Shown piece by piece: positions 10,853 to 18,994 of a stretch of 64,000 bases of DNA. Origin of the DNA: Rhodobiaceae bacterium. Lineage in GTDB: Bacteria; Pseudomonadota; Alphaproteobacteria; Rhizobiales; Tepidamorphaceae. A program made the position numbers and the translations under genes. Within the stretch, counting starts at the first letter, position 1. Every line of letters starts with the position of its first letter. Below the pieces are notes generated by a model that did not search any database, was not told the DNA's origin, and saw nothing but the letters and a program-made list of their open reading frames with translations. The stretch lies in NCBI GenBank assembly GCA_020637855.1, contig JACKJR010000008.1:45171-109170 (forward strand). The letters run 5' to 3'.

Positions 10853-11014
10853 TTGATGTTCTGATCACCGCTGCTCACAAACGCGCGAGTTCACGGCGAG
10901 TTTGATTGCAGTGATCGCGGTTCCATCCCAACTGTCTCCCCACGAGGTGCGTGCCGTCTCGTCGGCGAACCTGTTATGGTTCGTTGCTGTGAACATCAGG
11001 AGGAGAAATCCCTT

Positions 11015-11311
11015 ATGACGACCCCCATCAAAACGACCGCGTTTGCCGCTGCTGTAACCGCTGCACTCGCCATGGCTGCCGCCAACGCTCCTGTGCAGGC
11101 CGCCGATGACATGGAAAAATGCTTCGGCGTCGCCAAAGCCGGCCAGAATGACTGCAAGGCCGGGGCCGGTACGAGCTGTGCCGGCACTTCCAAGGTCGAC
11201 TATCAGGGCAATGCCTGGAAACTCGTTCCCAAGGGCACCTGCCTGAGCATGGACCTTCCCGGCGACCGCAAGGGATCGCTTGAAGAGCTCGCTCGCGACA
11301 TCCCGTCCTGA
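11015..11311 (+). CDS. bufA1: bufferin-type RiPP precursor (DUF2282, BufA1 family)
   Basis: Precursor of 98 residues, started at the ATG at 11015 behind a strong AGGAGG site; an upstream in-frame ATG lacks one. Residues 1-30 are a Sec-type signal peptide ending near PVQAA. The mature part has four cysteines (36, 47, 55, 76) in the family pattern EKCFGVAKAGQNDC, TSCAGTSKVDYQGNAW and VPKGTC. In described bufferins these cysteines are modified by the partner MNIO enzyme and the product binds copper in the periplasm. Here that role is inferred from the four-gene operon that follows. Confidence 0.88.
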   Translation: MTTPIKTTAFAAAVTAALAMAAANAPVQAADDMEKCFGVAKAGQNDCKAGAGTSCAGTSKVDYQGNAWKLVPKGTCLSMDLPGDRKGSLEELARDIPS

Positions 11312-11348
11312 TCGTTGCGGCATTCTGTAGAGTTGGAAGGTCACAGGG

Positions 11349-12233
11349 ATGACCCGTTATCCGACACCTGACGGTTCGATCCCGGCAAAAGCCGGGGTCG
11401 GATTCAAGCCGGAACACGCCAGAGCGATCTTAGCCGAGGAAGATCCTTCCGCGGGCTGGTTCGAGGTTCACGCCGAGAACTACATGGGTGCCGGCGGCCC
11501 CCCGCATGCCATGCTCACAGCGCTGCGCGAGCGGTTTCCTGTTTCGGTGCATGGCGTAGGATTGAGCATTGGTGCGGAAAAGGGCCTCGACCCGGAGCAC
11601 ATCAAGCGCCTTGCGGCCGTTGTCGAGCGTTATGAGCCGGGACTGGTCTCCGAGCATCTTGCATGGTCGACGCACGATACGCATTACCTCAACGACCTGC
11701 TGCCGCTTCCCTATACGCAAACGACGCTGGACCTTGTCGTTTCCCATGTCGGGCAGGTTCAGGACGCTCTGAAACGGCCAATCCTGCTCGAAAACCCCTC
11801 GACCTATATCCGGTTCGAGACCTCGACCATGAGCGAGCTCGATTTCCTTGCCGAGATCGCGAAGCGCTCGGGATGCGGCCTTCTGCTCGACGTCAACAAC
11901 GTTTTCGTGTCAGCGACCAATCACGGCTATTCGCCGGAAGCCTATATCGACGCTTTCCCGCTTCACGCGGTTGGCGAAATTCACCTCGGCGGACATGCCG
12001 AGGACGAGGACGATACTGGCGCGCCGCTCTTGATCGACAGTCACGACCGCGAGGTCATCGACCCGGTCTGGACCCTGTATGAACGCCTGATCGGCAAGAC
12101 CGGTCGCCTGCCAACGCTTGTCGAATGGGACAGCGATCTGCCGGATTGGCCGGTCCTTGCGGCCGAAGCGAAGCACGCGCGCGAAATTTTGGAGCGCGCA
12201 GGCGGGAAGGCGGCCAATGTCCGCGCGGCCTGA
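11349..12233 (+). CDS. bufB: multinuclear non-heme iron oxidase (DUF692), bufferin-modifying enzyme
   Basis: A 294-residue TIM-barrel protein of the DUF692/MNIO family, which uses an iron cluster to oxidise peptide cysteines. Metal-ligand segments visible in order are WFEVHAENYM, PVSVHGVGLSIG, GLVSEHLAWS, LLLENPSTYIRF, LLLDVNNVFVSATNHG, GEIHLGGHAED, LIDSHDREV and LVEWDSDLPDW. It lies 37 bases after the precursor gene and overlaps the start of the next gene by 17 bases. The predicted substrate is the upstream four-cysteine peptide, with thiooxazole-type modification inferred from studied relatives. Confidence 0.92.
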   Translation: MTRYPTPDGSIPAKAGVGFKPEHARAILAEEDPSAGWFEVHAENYMGAGGPPHAMLTALRERFPVSVHGVGLSIGAEKGLDPEHIKRLAAVVERYEPGLVSEHLAWSTHDTHYLNDLLPLPYTQTTLDLVVSHVGQVQDALKRPILLENPSTYIRFETSTMSELDFLAEIAKRSGCGLLLDVNNVFVSATNHGYSPEAYIDAFPLHAVGEIHLGGHAEDEDDTGAPLLIDSHDREVIDPVWTLYERLIGKTGRLPTLVEWDSDLPDWPVLAAEAKHAREILERAGGKAANVRAA

Positions 12234-13002
12234 CATTTCCGGAGAAGCTGATGAGGGCCAGGACAGCTTCACGGCAGCCCTGTTCGATTCATCGCAGCCG
12301 CCGCCCTCAACTATTGCCCGGTATTCGGACGGGCGCCTCCCGCTCAAGCGGTTCTCGGTTTACCGCAACAACGTCATGGTCAGCCTGACGGAATATCTGT
12401 CGAGGACGTTTCCCGCTGTCGAGGCGCTGGTGGGGGAGGAATTCTTCAAGGGCATGGCGGGTGTATTTATCCGTCAGTCACCGCCTGTTTCTCCCGTGCT
12501 CATGGAGTATGGCGCTGAATTTCCACAGTTCATTGCCGGTTTCGAGCCTGCGCAAACCGTGCCTTATCTGGCCGATGTGGCGCTTGTGGAGGATGCGCAA
12601 CGTGCTGCCTATCACGCAGCGGATGCCGCTCCCGTATCACCCGACGCGCTTGCCCGTATCGCGGATGCTGATCCAGCGCTTGTGTTCATCGATCTGCATC
12701 CTTCCCTCGGCGTAATCGCTTCGGACTGGCCGGTTTTGTCGATCTTGCAAACCAGCCAGGGCGGGAGAACCGGTCAACTGCCGGATCATGGCGAGGATGT
12801 TCTGGCCGTGCGGCCATCGCTCGAAACGAACCTGCACAAGCTGCCAGCCGGAATGGCCGCGTTCGTGCTGGCGTTGAAGGGAGGTGGCAGTCTGGAAAGC
12901 GCCATGACAGTAGCGCTTGAGCGTTCGGCCGCCTTCGATCTTGCCGCGGCATTAGCGCAACTGGTCACGACCGGCGCGATCATCGGCATCAGAATTTCCT
13001 GA
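12217..13002 (+). CDS. bufC: DUF2063 family protein, bufferin partner (BufC-like)
   Basis: A 261-residue protein whose ATG at 12217 lies inside the end of bufB; an earlier in-frame ATG would add residues translated from the bufB region. The N-terminal domain FTAALFDSSQPPPSTIARY, RFSVYRNNVMVSLTEYLSRT and FPAVEALVGEEFFKGMA is the DUF2063 helical domain. In related RiPP systems the homologue acts with the MNIO enzyme as a peptide-recognition partner. Gene overlap and order support the same role here. The C-terminal half is less conserved. Confidence 0.87.
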   Translation: MSARPDISGEADEGQDSFTAALFDSSQPPPSTIARYSDGRLPLKRFSVYRNNVMVSLTEYLSRTFPAVEALVGEEFFKGMAGVFIRQSPPVSPVLMEYGAEFPQFIAGFEPAQTVPYLADVALVEDAQRAAYHAADAAPVSPDALARIADADPALVFIDLHPSLGVIASDWPVLSILQTSQGGRTGQLPDHGEDVLAVRPSLETNLHKLPAGMAAFVLALKGGGSLESAMTVALERSAAFDLAAALAQLVTTGAIIGIRIS

Positions 13003-13053
13003 ACCCGAAGGCCGCCGGAATACCGGCTGCCGGAATCTTGGAGGCATCCCCCC

Positions 13054-13584
13054 ATGTTTTCAAAACTCGTAACCCCGATCGCTCCGTTACGGCGTCTTGC
13101 TGAGCGTTTTTCGCTATGGGGTGTTTGGGTTTTTGCGCTGATCGCACTCTATGTGCGCTTTCAGGCGGCGTTGCCGTTCTGGAAATCGGGACTGACCAAG
13201 TGGCAGGGCGATACGGTCCTGCAGAAGCTGGGCGGGTTCGAGCTGTCTTCTTCCGTTGCCTACCTGTTCGAGCATGAATACAAGATCCGCCAGTTCGGGG
13301 GCGAGATTTCCCTGCCGTTCCCTGAAGTGCTGGGACCGCTGGCAGCGCTCGGGGAGGTGTGGCTTTCGGTTCTCGTGTTCCTCGGCCTGTTTACCCGTAT
13401 TGGCGCGCTGGGCCTGTTCGGTATGACTGTCGTCATCCAGCTGGTCTATCCTGAGGGCTTCTTCTGGTTGCATGCCAGCTGGTTCGCGTTACTGATCCTG
13501 GTGCTGATGATGGGGCCGGGGCGCATCTCGCTCGATTGGATACTTGCCCGCATGACTGGCGCAACGCGTGCAAGCCCTGCCTGA
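13054..13584 (+). CDS. bufD: DoxX-like membrane protein of bufferin operon
   Basis: A 176-residue integral membrane protein with about four hydrophobic helices. It has a DoxX-type arrangement: VFALIALYVRFQAALPFW near the N-terminus, then a conserved polar loop with SGLTKWQGD, then PLAALGEVWLSVLVFLGLF and MTVVIQLVYP. DoxX proteins are the usual fourth member of bufferin operons, where their function is not settled (quinone-linked redox or peptide handling have been suggested). It starts 51 bases after bufC and closes the operon. Confidence 0.83.
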   Translation: MFSKLVTPIAPLRRLAERFSLWGVWVFALIALYVRFQAALPFWKSGLTKWQGDTVLQKLGGFELSSSVAYLFEHEYKIRQFGGEISLPFPEVLGPLAALGEVWLSVLVFLGLFTRIGALGLFGMTVVIQLVYPEGFFWLHASWFALLILVLMMGPGRISLDWILARMTGATRASPA

Positions 13585-13691
13585 GGCGGCGCGCGGTTAA
13601 GTAAAGATTCAGCGCTTGAGCGCATGGTAGGCGCAAATGGCGGGGCGTCCATGATCCGCCATTTCCTGTCCGCCTGCCAAAGGGAAGCTCC

Positions 13692-14018
13692 TTGTCTCAC
13701 GGTCATGCTGTCCGAAAACGCCGACTGCGGATCATATTGCCCGCAGCGGGACTGATCGTCACCGCGTATTTCGGCTGGCACGCGTACCACGGCGCGCATG
13801 GCCTTCTCGCGCGTGATGGCCTGAAGCGTGAAGAATTGCGGCTGACAACCGAGCTCAAGGGACTGCAGGCACACCGCAGCTCCATCGAGCGCCATATCGC
13901 GCTTCTTGACCCGCAGAAGCTTGACCCCGATTATCTTGAAGAACGTGCAGCAGACCTGCTTTACTTCATCGATCCTGACTTGCGTGAAGTCGGGAAGAAG
14001 AGCGCCGGCGCGCCCTGA
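13692..14018 (+). CDS. ftsB: septum formation initiator FtsB/DivIC family protein
   Basis: A 108-residue bitopic protein. After a short basic N-terminus one hydrophobic segment (about residues 13-33, ending HAYHG) is followed by a coiled coil (KREELRLTTELKGLQAHRSSIERHIALL). The conserved tail contains DPDYLEERAADLLYFIDPDL, characteristic of alphaproteobacterial FtsB-like proteins. It would act in the divisome with FtsL and FtsQ. The start is a TTG at 13692. It lies between eno and pdhA, the common alphaproteobacterial position. Confidence 0.88.
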   Translation: MSHGHAVRKRRLRIILPAAGLIVTAYFGWHAYHGAHGLLARDGLKREELRLTTELKGLQAHRSSIERHIALLDPQKLDPDYLEERAADLLYFIDPDLREVGKKSAGAP

Positions 14019-14326
14019 TGTCTGCATCCGTTCACCGCGAGCGGGTATTAGGTTTTGCATTCCAGGGTGTTTAACCAAAATCTAGTTAAAACATGTTTTT
14101 GCGTTGCAGCACAAATACTTAGTGTATTGCGCAACGCTCTGTTGTATGGCATTTCAAAACAAGGGACGCGCGGGGGGCGCACGAGGTAAGACCAAATCCT
14201 TACATCCCGTGATACGGTTTTGCCGTAAGGTTTAAGGGATGAAGGTGCCTTCCTGCACGAAGCCGATAGGATGATTGGCGAGGATCCACTGATCTTCGCC
14301 GCACCATTTGCTGGAAGGATGTGTCC
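14019..14326 (+). promoter_or_regulatory. pdh operon leader with inverted repeats
   Basis: A 308-base gene-free stretch upstream of pdhA. It contains an inverted repeat GCGTTGC/GCAACGC (14101-14107 and 14131-14137) with an inner AATAC/GTATT pair. A second palindromic cluster lies around 14198-14246, where CCTTAC pairs with GTAAGG, CATCCC with GGGATG and ACGG with CCGT. No T-run follows either structure, so operators or a regulatory leader are more likely than terminators. The regulator is unknown. Confidence 0.45.
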
Positions 14327-15373
14327 ATGGCTGCTGCGCCGAAGACCGCTTCACGAAAGACTGCCGGCAAGAAACCCGCCGGTAAGGCAAAAACGGGCGA
14401 ACCGGCCAAACTCACCCGCGACGAAGAGCTTGAAGCCTACCGGATCATGCTGCTGATCCGGCGGTTCGAGGAGAAGGCCGGCCAGATGTACGGCATGGGC
14501 CTGATCGGCGGTTTCTGCCACCTCTATATCGGTCAGGAAGCGGTTGTGACCGGCGTCCAGCTTGCCATGCGCGATGGCGACCAGGTCATCACCAGCTACC
14601 GCGACCACGGTCACATGCTGGCAACCGGCATGGAGGCGCGCGGCGTCATGGCCGAGCTGACCGGGCGCCAGGGCGGATATTCAAAGGGCAAGGGCGGCTC
14701 GATGCATATGTTTTCCGTGGAAAAGGGTTTCTACGGCGGGCACGGCATCGTCGGCGCCCAGGCGTCGCTGGGAACCGGGCTTGCCTTCGCCAATCACTAT
14801 CGCGAGGACGGCAAGGTATCGCTGACCTATCTCGGCGACGGCGCAACCAATCAGGGACAGGTGTACGAGAGCTTCAACATGGCCAAGCTCTGGCACCTGC
14901 CGGTCGTCTATGTCATCGAGAACAACAAGTACGGCATGGGCACTTCCATCAACCGTGCCTCGTCGACGACGGACCTGTCGCATCGCGGCGCGTCCTTCGA
15001 CATTCCCGGCGAGCAGGTCGACGGGATGGACGTCCGCGCGGTCAGGGAAGCCGCAGGGCGTGCAATCGAGCATGCGCGCACCGGCAAGGGGCCGTACATC
15101 CTCGAGATGCTGACCTACCGCTACCGGGGGCACTCGATGTCGGATCCGGCCAAGTACCGCTCCAAGGAAGAAGTGCAGAAGATGCGCCAGGAGCATGACC
15201 CGATCGAGCAGGTCAAGGCTCGGCTTCTGGACGAATTCGGTGTTTCCGAGGACGAACTGAAAGCCGTCGACAAGGAAATCCGCGAGATCGTTGCCGATGC
15301 CGCGACCTTCGCTCAGAACGATCCCGAACCCGATCCGGCCGAGTTGTGGACGGATGTCTATACGGTGGCCTGA
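14327..15373 (+). CDS. pdhA: pyruvate dehydrogenase E1 component alpha subunit
   Basis: Thiamine-diphosphate-dependent decarboxylase subunit of the pyruvate dehydrogenase complex. About 348 residues. A Lys/Ala/Pro-rich N-terminal extension precedes the E1 alpha core. The ThDP/Mg motif runs from YLGDGATNQGQVYESFN to VYVIENNKYGMGTS. The phosphorylation-loop region YRYRGHSMSDPAKYRSKEE is present. A GGAAGG site eight bases upstream favours the ATG at 14327 over the in-frame GTG at 14321. It leads a run with pdhB, pdhC and lpdA. Confidence 0.97.
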   Translation: MAAAPKTASRKTAGKKPAGKAKTGEPAKLTRDEELEAYRIMLLIRRFEEKAGQMYGMGLIGGFCHLYIGQEAVVTGVQLAMRDGDQVITSYRDHGHMLATGMEARGVMAELTGRQGGYSKGKGGSMHMFSVEKGFYGGHGIVGAQASLGTGLAFANHYREDGKVSLTYLGDGATNQGQVYESFNMAKLWHLPVVYVIENNKYGMGTSINRASSTTDLSHRGASFDIPGEQVDGMDVRAVREAAGRAIEHARTGKGPYILEMLTYRYRGHSMSDPAKYRSKEEVQKMRQEHDPIEQVKARLLDEFGVSEDELKAVDKEIREIVADAATFAQNDPEPDPAELWTDVYTVA

Positions 15374-15375
15374 CG

Positions 15376-15654
15376 ATGTCTGCCGGGACCGACCTCTTCA
15401 CCATCATTTTGGCCGCAGGCGTCATTGCCGTCTTCGGGGTGTTCTTCTGGCTGGTCGGGTCGGGCATCGTCATGCGTGTTCGTCAGCTTGCCTGGTGGCA
15501 TGACGGAGCTGCGGAACGCCAGCGCGCGAGCCTCGAACACGAAGCGAAGCACGGACCGGCACCGCTGTGGCTCAAGACCATTCGGGTCGCACTGGTCGCC
15601 GCTCTCGTTGGAATACTTGGATTGAGACTTTGGATGCGCATGGCTCACGCGTGA
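15376..15654 (+). CDS. small two-helix membrane protein in pdh operon
   Basis: A 92-residue protein starting two bases after the pdhA stop (MSAGTDLFTIILAAG). Two hydrophobic segments are evident (about residues 8-28 and 68-86), with a charged Arg/Glu/His-rich stretch between them (GAAERQRASLEHEAKHG). It is positioned for translational coupling between pdhA and pdhB. No family is recognised. A membrane location near the dehydrogenase complex is the only inference possible. Confidence 0.7.
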   Translation: MSAGTDLFTIILAAGVIAVFGVFFWLVGSGIVMRVRQLAWWHDGAAERQRASLEHEAKHGPAPLWLKTIRVALVAALVGILGLRLWMRMAHA

Positions 15655-15688
15655 GGCCAATCGCAAAATTGAAAGAGATGAGGGTTCG

Positions 15689-17071
15689 ATGCCCACTGAA
15701 ATCCTGATGCCAGCCCTGTCGCCGACCATGGAGGAAGGCACGCTTGCCAAATGGGTCAAATCCGAAGGCGACACCATCTCGTCCGGTGATGTGATTGCCG
15801 AAATCGAGACCGACAAGGCGACCATGGAGGTCGAAGCGGTCGATGAGGGGGTGCTCGGCAAAATTCTCGTTGCCGAGGGCACCGAGAACGTCAAGGTGAA
15901 CACGCCGATCGCCGTCATTCTCGGCGATGGGGAATCCGCCTCGGATATTGGCGCCGCGCCTTCGGCTCCGGCTGCTGCGCCCGCAGAGGCACCAGCGCCT
16001 GCTGCGGCAGAACCTGCAGCGCCTGCTGTTCAGAGCGCACCGGCTGCAGCGCCTGCGCCTGCGGACACGGAAATCCCCGAAGGCACGACCATGGCCGACA
16101 TGACCGTGCGCGAAGCCTTGCGTGACGCCATGGCGGAAGAGATGCGCCGCGATCGGGATGTCTTCATCCTTGGCGAGGAGGTCGCCGAATACCAGGGGGC
16201 CTATAAAATCACCCAGGGGCTGCTGGATGAGTTCGGCGCCAGGCGCGTCATCGACACGCCGATCACCGAGCACGGGTTTACCGGCATGGCGGTCGGCGCG
16301 GCGCTGACGGGGCTCAAACCCATTGTCGAGTTCATGACCTTCAACTTCGCCATGCAGGCGATGGACCAGATCATAAACTCCGCCGCCAAGACGCTCTATA
16401 TGTCCGGCGGCCAGATGAATTCTTCCATGGTGTTCCGCGGACCCAACGGCGCCGCGGCGCGCGTTGCTGCCCAGCACAGCCAGGATTACGCGGCCTGGTT
16501 TTCGAACATTCCGGGGTTGAAGGTTGTCATGCCGTGGTCGGCAGCCGATGCGAAGGGCCTGCTGAAGGCCGCGATCCGCGATCCCAATCCGGTCGTGTTC
16601 CTGGAAAACGAGATCCTCTACGGCCAGAGTTTCCCGGTGCCGCAGGTCGAAGACTGGCTCGTGCCGATCGGCCGCGCCAAGGTGGTGCGTTCGGGCGATG
16701 CGGCAACGATCGTCTCGTTCGGCATCGGCATGAACTACGCCACCAAGGCAGCCGACGCGCTGGCGCAGGACGGTATCCAGGTCGAGGTGATCGATCTGAG
16801 GACAATCCGGCCGATGGACATCGGTACCGTGGTTGAATCCGTGAAGAAGACCGGACGCGTCATTTCGGTCGAGGAAGGCTGGCCGCAGTCAGGTGTCGGT
16901 GCGGAAATCGGTATGCGCGTCACCGAGCTTGCCTTCGACTGGCTTGATGCGCCGCCCGTTCGCATTTGCGGCAAGGATGTGCCGATGCCTTACGCGGCGA
17001 ACCTTGAGAAACTCGCACTGCCGAATGTCGACGAGGTCATTCAGGCGGTGAAGAGCACGCTGTACCTGTGA
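15689..17071 (+). CDS. pdhB: pyruvate dehydrogenase E1 component beta subunit with lipoyl domain
   Basis: A 460-residue E1 beta. Residues 1-80 form a biotinyl/lipoyl domain with the lipoylation motif ETDKATMEVEAVDEG. An Ala/Pro-rich flexible linker (about 85-130) follows, and then the transketolase-like E1 beta core beginning MTVREALRDAMAEEM. Core motifs include LGEEVAEYQGAYKITQGL, DTPITEHGFTGMAVG and ENEILYGQSF. A lipoyl domain on E1 beta is a known alphaproteobacterial peculiarity; E2 carries its own (next gene). The ATG at 15689 follows a GAGATGAGGG stretch. Confidence 0.97.
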   Translation: MPTEILMPALSPTMEEGTLAKWVKSEGDTISSGDVIAEIETDKATMEVEAVDEGVLGKILVAEGTENVKVNTPIAVILGDGESASDIGAAPSAPAAAPAEAPAPAAAEPAAPAVQSAPAAAPAPADTEIPEGTTMADMTVREALRDAMAEEMRRDRDVFILGEEVAEYQGAYKITQGLLDEFGARRVIDTPITEHGFTGMAVGAALTGLKPIVEFMTFNFAMQAMDQIINSAAKTLYMSGGQMNSSMVFRGPNGAAARVAAQHSQDYAAWFSNIPGLKVVMPWSAADAKGLLKAAIRDPNPVVFLENEILYGQSFPVPQVEDWLVPIGRAKVVRSGDAATIVSFGIGMNYATKAADALAQDGIQVEVIDLRTIRPMDIGTVVESVKKTGRVISVEEGWPQSGVGAEIGMRVTELAFDWLDAPPVRICGKDVPMPYAANLEKLALPNVDEVIQAVKSTLYL

Positions 17072-17152
17072 CCGGGCGCGATTGCCGCCGCATGTGATTG
17101 ACGACGCCCGATATGCCGAAAGCAGGCAGGGCCAAAGGAAGCGAAGCCGAAG

Positions 17153-18493
17153 ATGCCGATCAACATTCTGATGCCCGCGCTGTCGCCCACGATGGAAGAG
17201 GGCACGCTTGCCAAATGGCACGTCAAGGAAGGCGACACCGTCACCTCCGGCGATGTCATTGCCGAGATCGAAACCGACAAGGCGACGATGGAAGTCGAGG
17301 CCGTCGACGAGGGCAAGGTCGGCAAGATCCTCGTCTCCGAAGGCACCGAGAACGTGAAGGTCAACGAGCTGATCGCCGTTCTGCTCGAAGAGGGTGAGGA
17401 TGCAAGCGCGATCGGCACTTCCGGTGGAGGTGCCGCGCCCAAGGCGGAAGCTCCGAAAGCCGAAGCCCCGTCTGCGCCTCCTGCACCAGCACCGGCTGCA
17501 CCTGCTCCTGCGGCAGCCGCTGCTCCGGCTCCTGCGGCCTCATCGGGCGGCAGGGTGTTCGCCTCGCCGCTGGCGCGCCGCATTGCGAAGGAAAACGGCG
17601 TCGATATCGCCTCAATCAAGGGCTCCGGTCCGCATGGCCGCATCGTCAAGAAGGATGTCGAGGCCGCGGTTTCCGGTGGCACGGCCAAACCCGCTGGCGC
17701 TACGTCGCAGGCGGCTGCGTCGCCCGCACCTGCGGCAGCGGCTTCCGCGCCACCGTCGGATGATCAGATTCTGAAGCTCTTCCCGGAAGGCTCCTACGAG
17801 CTCATTCCGCACGATGGCATGCGCAAGACCATCGCCAAGCGCATGACGGAAGCGCGCCAGCAGGTGCCGGCCTTCTACATCACCGCCGATTGCATGATCG
17901 ACGATCTGCTCAAACTGCGCGCCGACCTGAATGCGGCAGCCCCGGAGATCGACGGCAAGCCGGCCTACAAACTGTCGGTCAACGACATGGTCATCAAGGC
18001 GATGGCAATGGCGCTGAAAGCCAAGCCCGCCGCCAATGTGTCGTGGTCCGAAAGCGCGATGATCCGCCACAAGAACGTCGATATCGGGGTTGCAACCGTG
18101 CTGCCTGGAAACGGGCTGATCACGCCGATCCTGCGCAAGGCGGAAGAGAAATCGCTTTCAACCATATCCAACGAGATGAAGGACCTTGCTGGTCGTGCCC
18201 GCGAGCGCAAACTGAAGCCCGAGGAATATCAGGGCGGCACCACGGCGATTTCCAATCTTGGCATGTTCGGTGTCAAGGACTTCACTGCCGTGATCAACCC
18301 GCCGCATGCCTCTATCCTTGCTGTCGGTGCGGGCCAGCCGCGGCCTGTGGTGAAGGATGGCGCGCTTGCCGTTGCAACCGTCATGAGCATCACACTGACA
18401 TCGGACCACCGCTGCCTTGATGGCGCGCTGTCCGCGGAGCTTGTCGGACTGATCAAGGGCTATATCGAAAAGCCGATGTCGATGCTGGTGTGA
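17153..18493 (+). CDS. pdhC: dihydrolipoyllysine-residue acetyltransferase (E2 of pyruvate dehydrogenase)
   Basis: Core acetyltransferase of the complex, 446 residues. In order: one lipoyl domain (about 1-80, motif ETDKATMEVEAVDEG), an Ala/Pro linker, a peripheral subunit-binding domain (ASPLARRIAKENGVD, then GPHGRIVKKDVEA), a second linker, and the catalytic domain ending with SDHRCLDGALSAE, which holds the active-site His and Asp. The lipoyl domain is very similar to that of the preceding pdhB, suggesting duplication or fusion between them. Confidence 0.97.
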   Translation: MPINILMPALSPTMEEGTLAKWHVKEGDTVTSGDVIAEIETDKATMEVEAVDEGKVGKILVSEGTENVKVNELIAVLLEEGEDASAIGTSGGGAAPKAEAPKAEAPSAPPAPAPAAPAPAAAAAPAPAASSGGRVFASPLARRIAKENGVDIASIKGSGPHGRIVKKDVEAAVSGGTAKPAGATSQAAASPAPAAAASAPPSDDQILKLFPEGSYELIPHDGMRKTIAKRMTEARQQVPAFYITADCMIDDLLKLRADLNAAAPEIDGKPAYKLSVNDMVIKAMAMALKAKPAANVSWSESAMIRHKNVDIGVATVLPGNGLITPILRKAEEKSLSTISNEMKDLAGRARERKLKPEEYQGGTTAISNLGMFGVKDFTAVINPPHASILAVGAGQPRPVVKDGALAVATVMSITLTSDHRCLDGALSAELVGLIKGYIEKPMSMLV

Positions 18494-18507
18494 GGCATTG
18501 AAAACGT

Positions 18508-18630
18508 GTGGACCGTGTTCTCGAAATAATCGGGCTTCTTGGTCTGCCGGCGGTGATCGCGACCATGCTGCTTTCTCAAATGCGCAGGAAGAAACGCAAG
18601 GGCGAAAATGAAGACGGGGACTTGCGTTAG
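18508..18630 (+). CDS. possible small membrane protein between pdhC and DUF465 gene
   Basis: A GTG-started frame of 40 codons translating to MDRVLEIIGLLGLPAV, then IATMLLSQMRRKKRKGENED. It has one hydrophobic helix followed by a strongly basic then acidic tail, the layout of a small anchored protein. It begins 14 bases after the pdhC stop. No clear ribosome site is present and no family is recognised, so it may be fortuitous. Confidence 0.3.
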   Translation: MDRVLEIIGLLGLPAVIATMLLSQMRRKKRKGENEDGDLR

Positions 18631-18701
18631 CGCAATCTTCGGGGCTTAAGGGCATCTAGGCTGAACGGCTGAGCTTTTTTATTCCAGTCTGGAGGAACGC
18701 T

Positions 18702-18938
18702 ATGACCCACGTCCCGCACGAGTTGCACGAGGAATTCCCCGAGCATGCGGACCGCATCCACGAGTTGAAGGTGTCGAATGCCCATTTTGCGCACCTGGCG
18801 GATAAATACCACGAGGTCAATCGCGCCATTCACCGCGCGGAGACCGAAGTCGAACCGACGGATGATTTTCATCTCGAGGACATGAAGAAAGAGCGCCTGG
18901 CGCTGAAGGACGAATTGGCCGGTATTCTGCACGGTTAG
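18702..18938 (+). CDS. DUF465 (YdcH-like) small helical protein
   Basis: A 78-residue protein rich in His, Glu and Lys with the DUF465 pattern: HELHEEFPEHADRIHELK, FAHLADKYHEVNRAIHRAE and the C-terminal LEDMKKERLALKDELAGIL. Members are short two-helix cytoplasmic proteins of unknown role, common in Alphaproteobacteria. A GGAGG site lies upstream of the ATG at 18702. It is co-directional with lpdA, 56 bases downstream. Confidence 0.85.
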   Translation: MTHVPHELHEEFPEHADRIHELKVSNAHFAHLADKYHEVNRAIHRAETEVEPTDDFHLEDMKKERLALKDELAGILHG

Positions 18939-18994
18939 GGGCACGCCCTCTCGCCATGAAGACCGGCCAGGAGCATGACAGGATTTAAGGGCAC

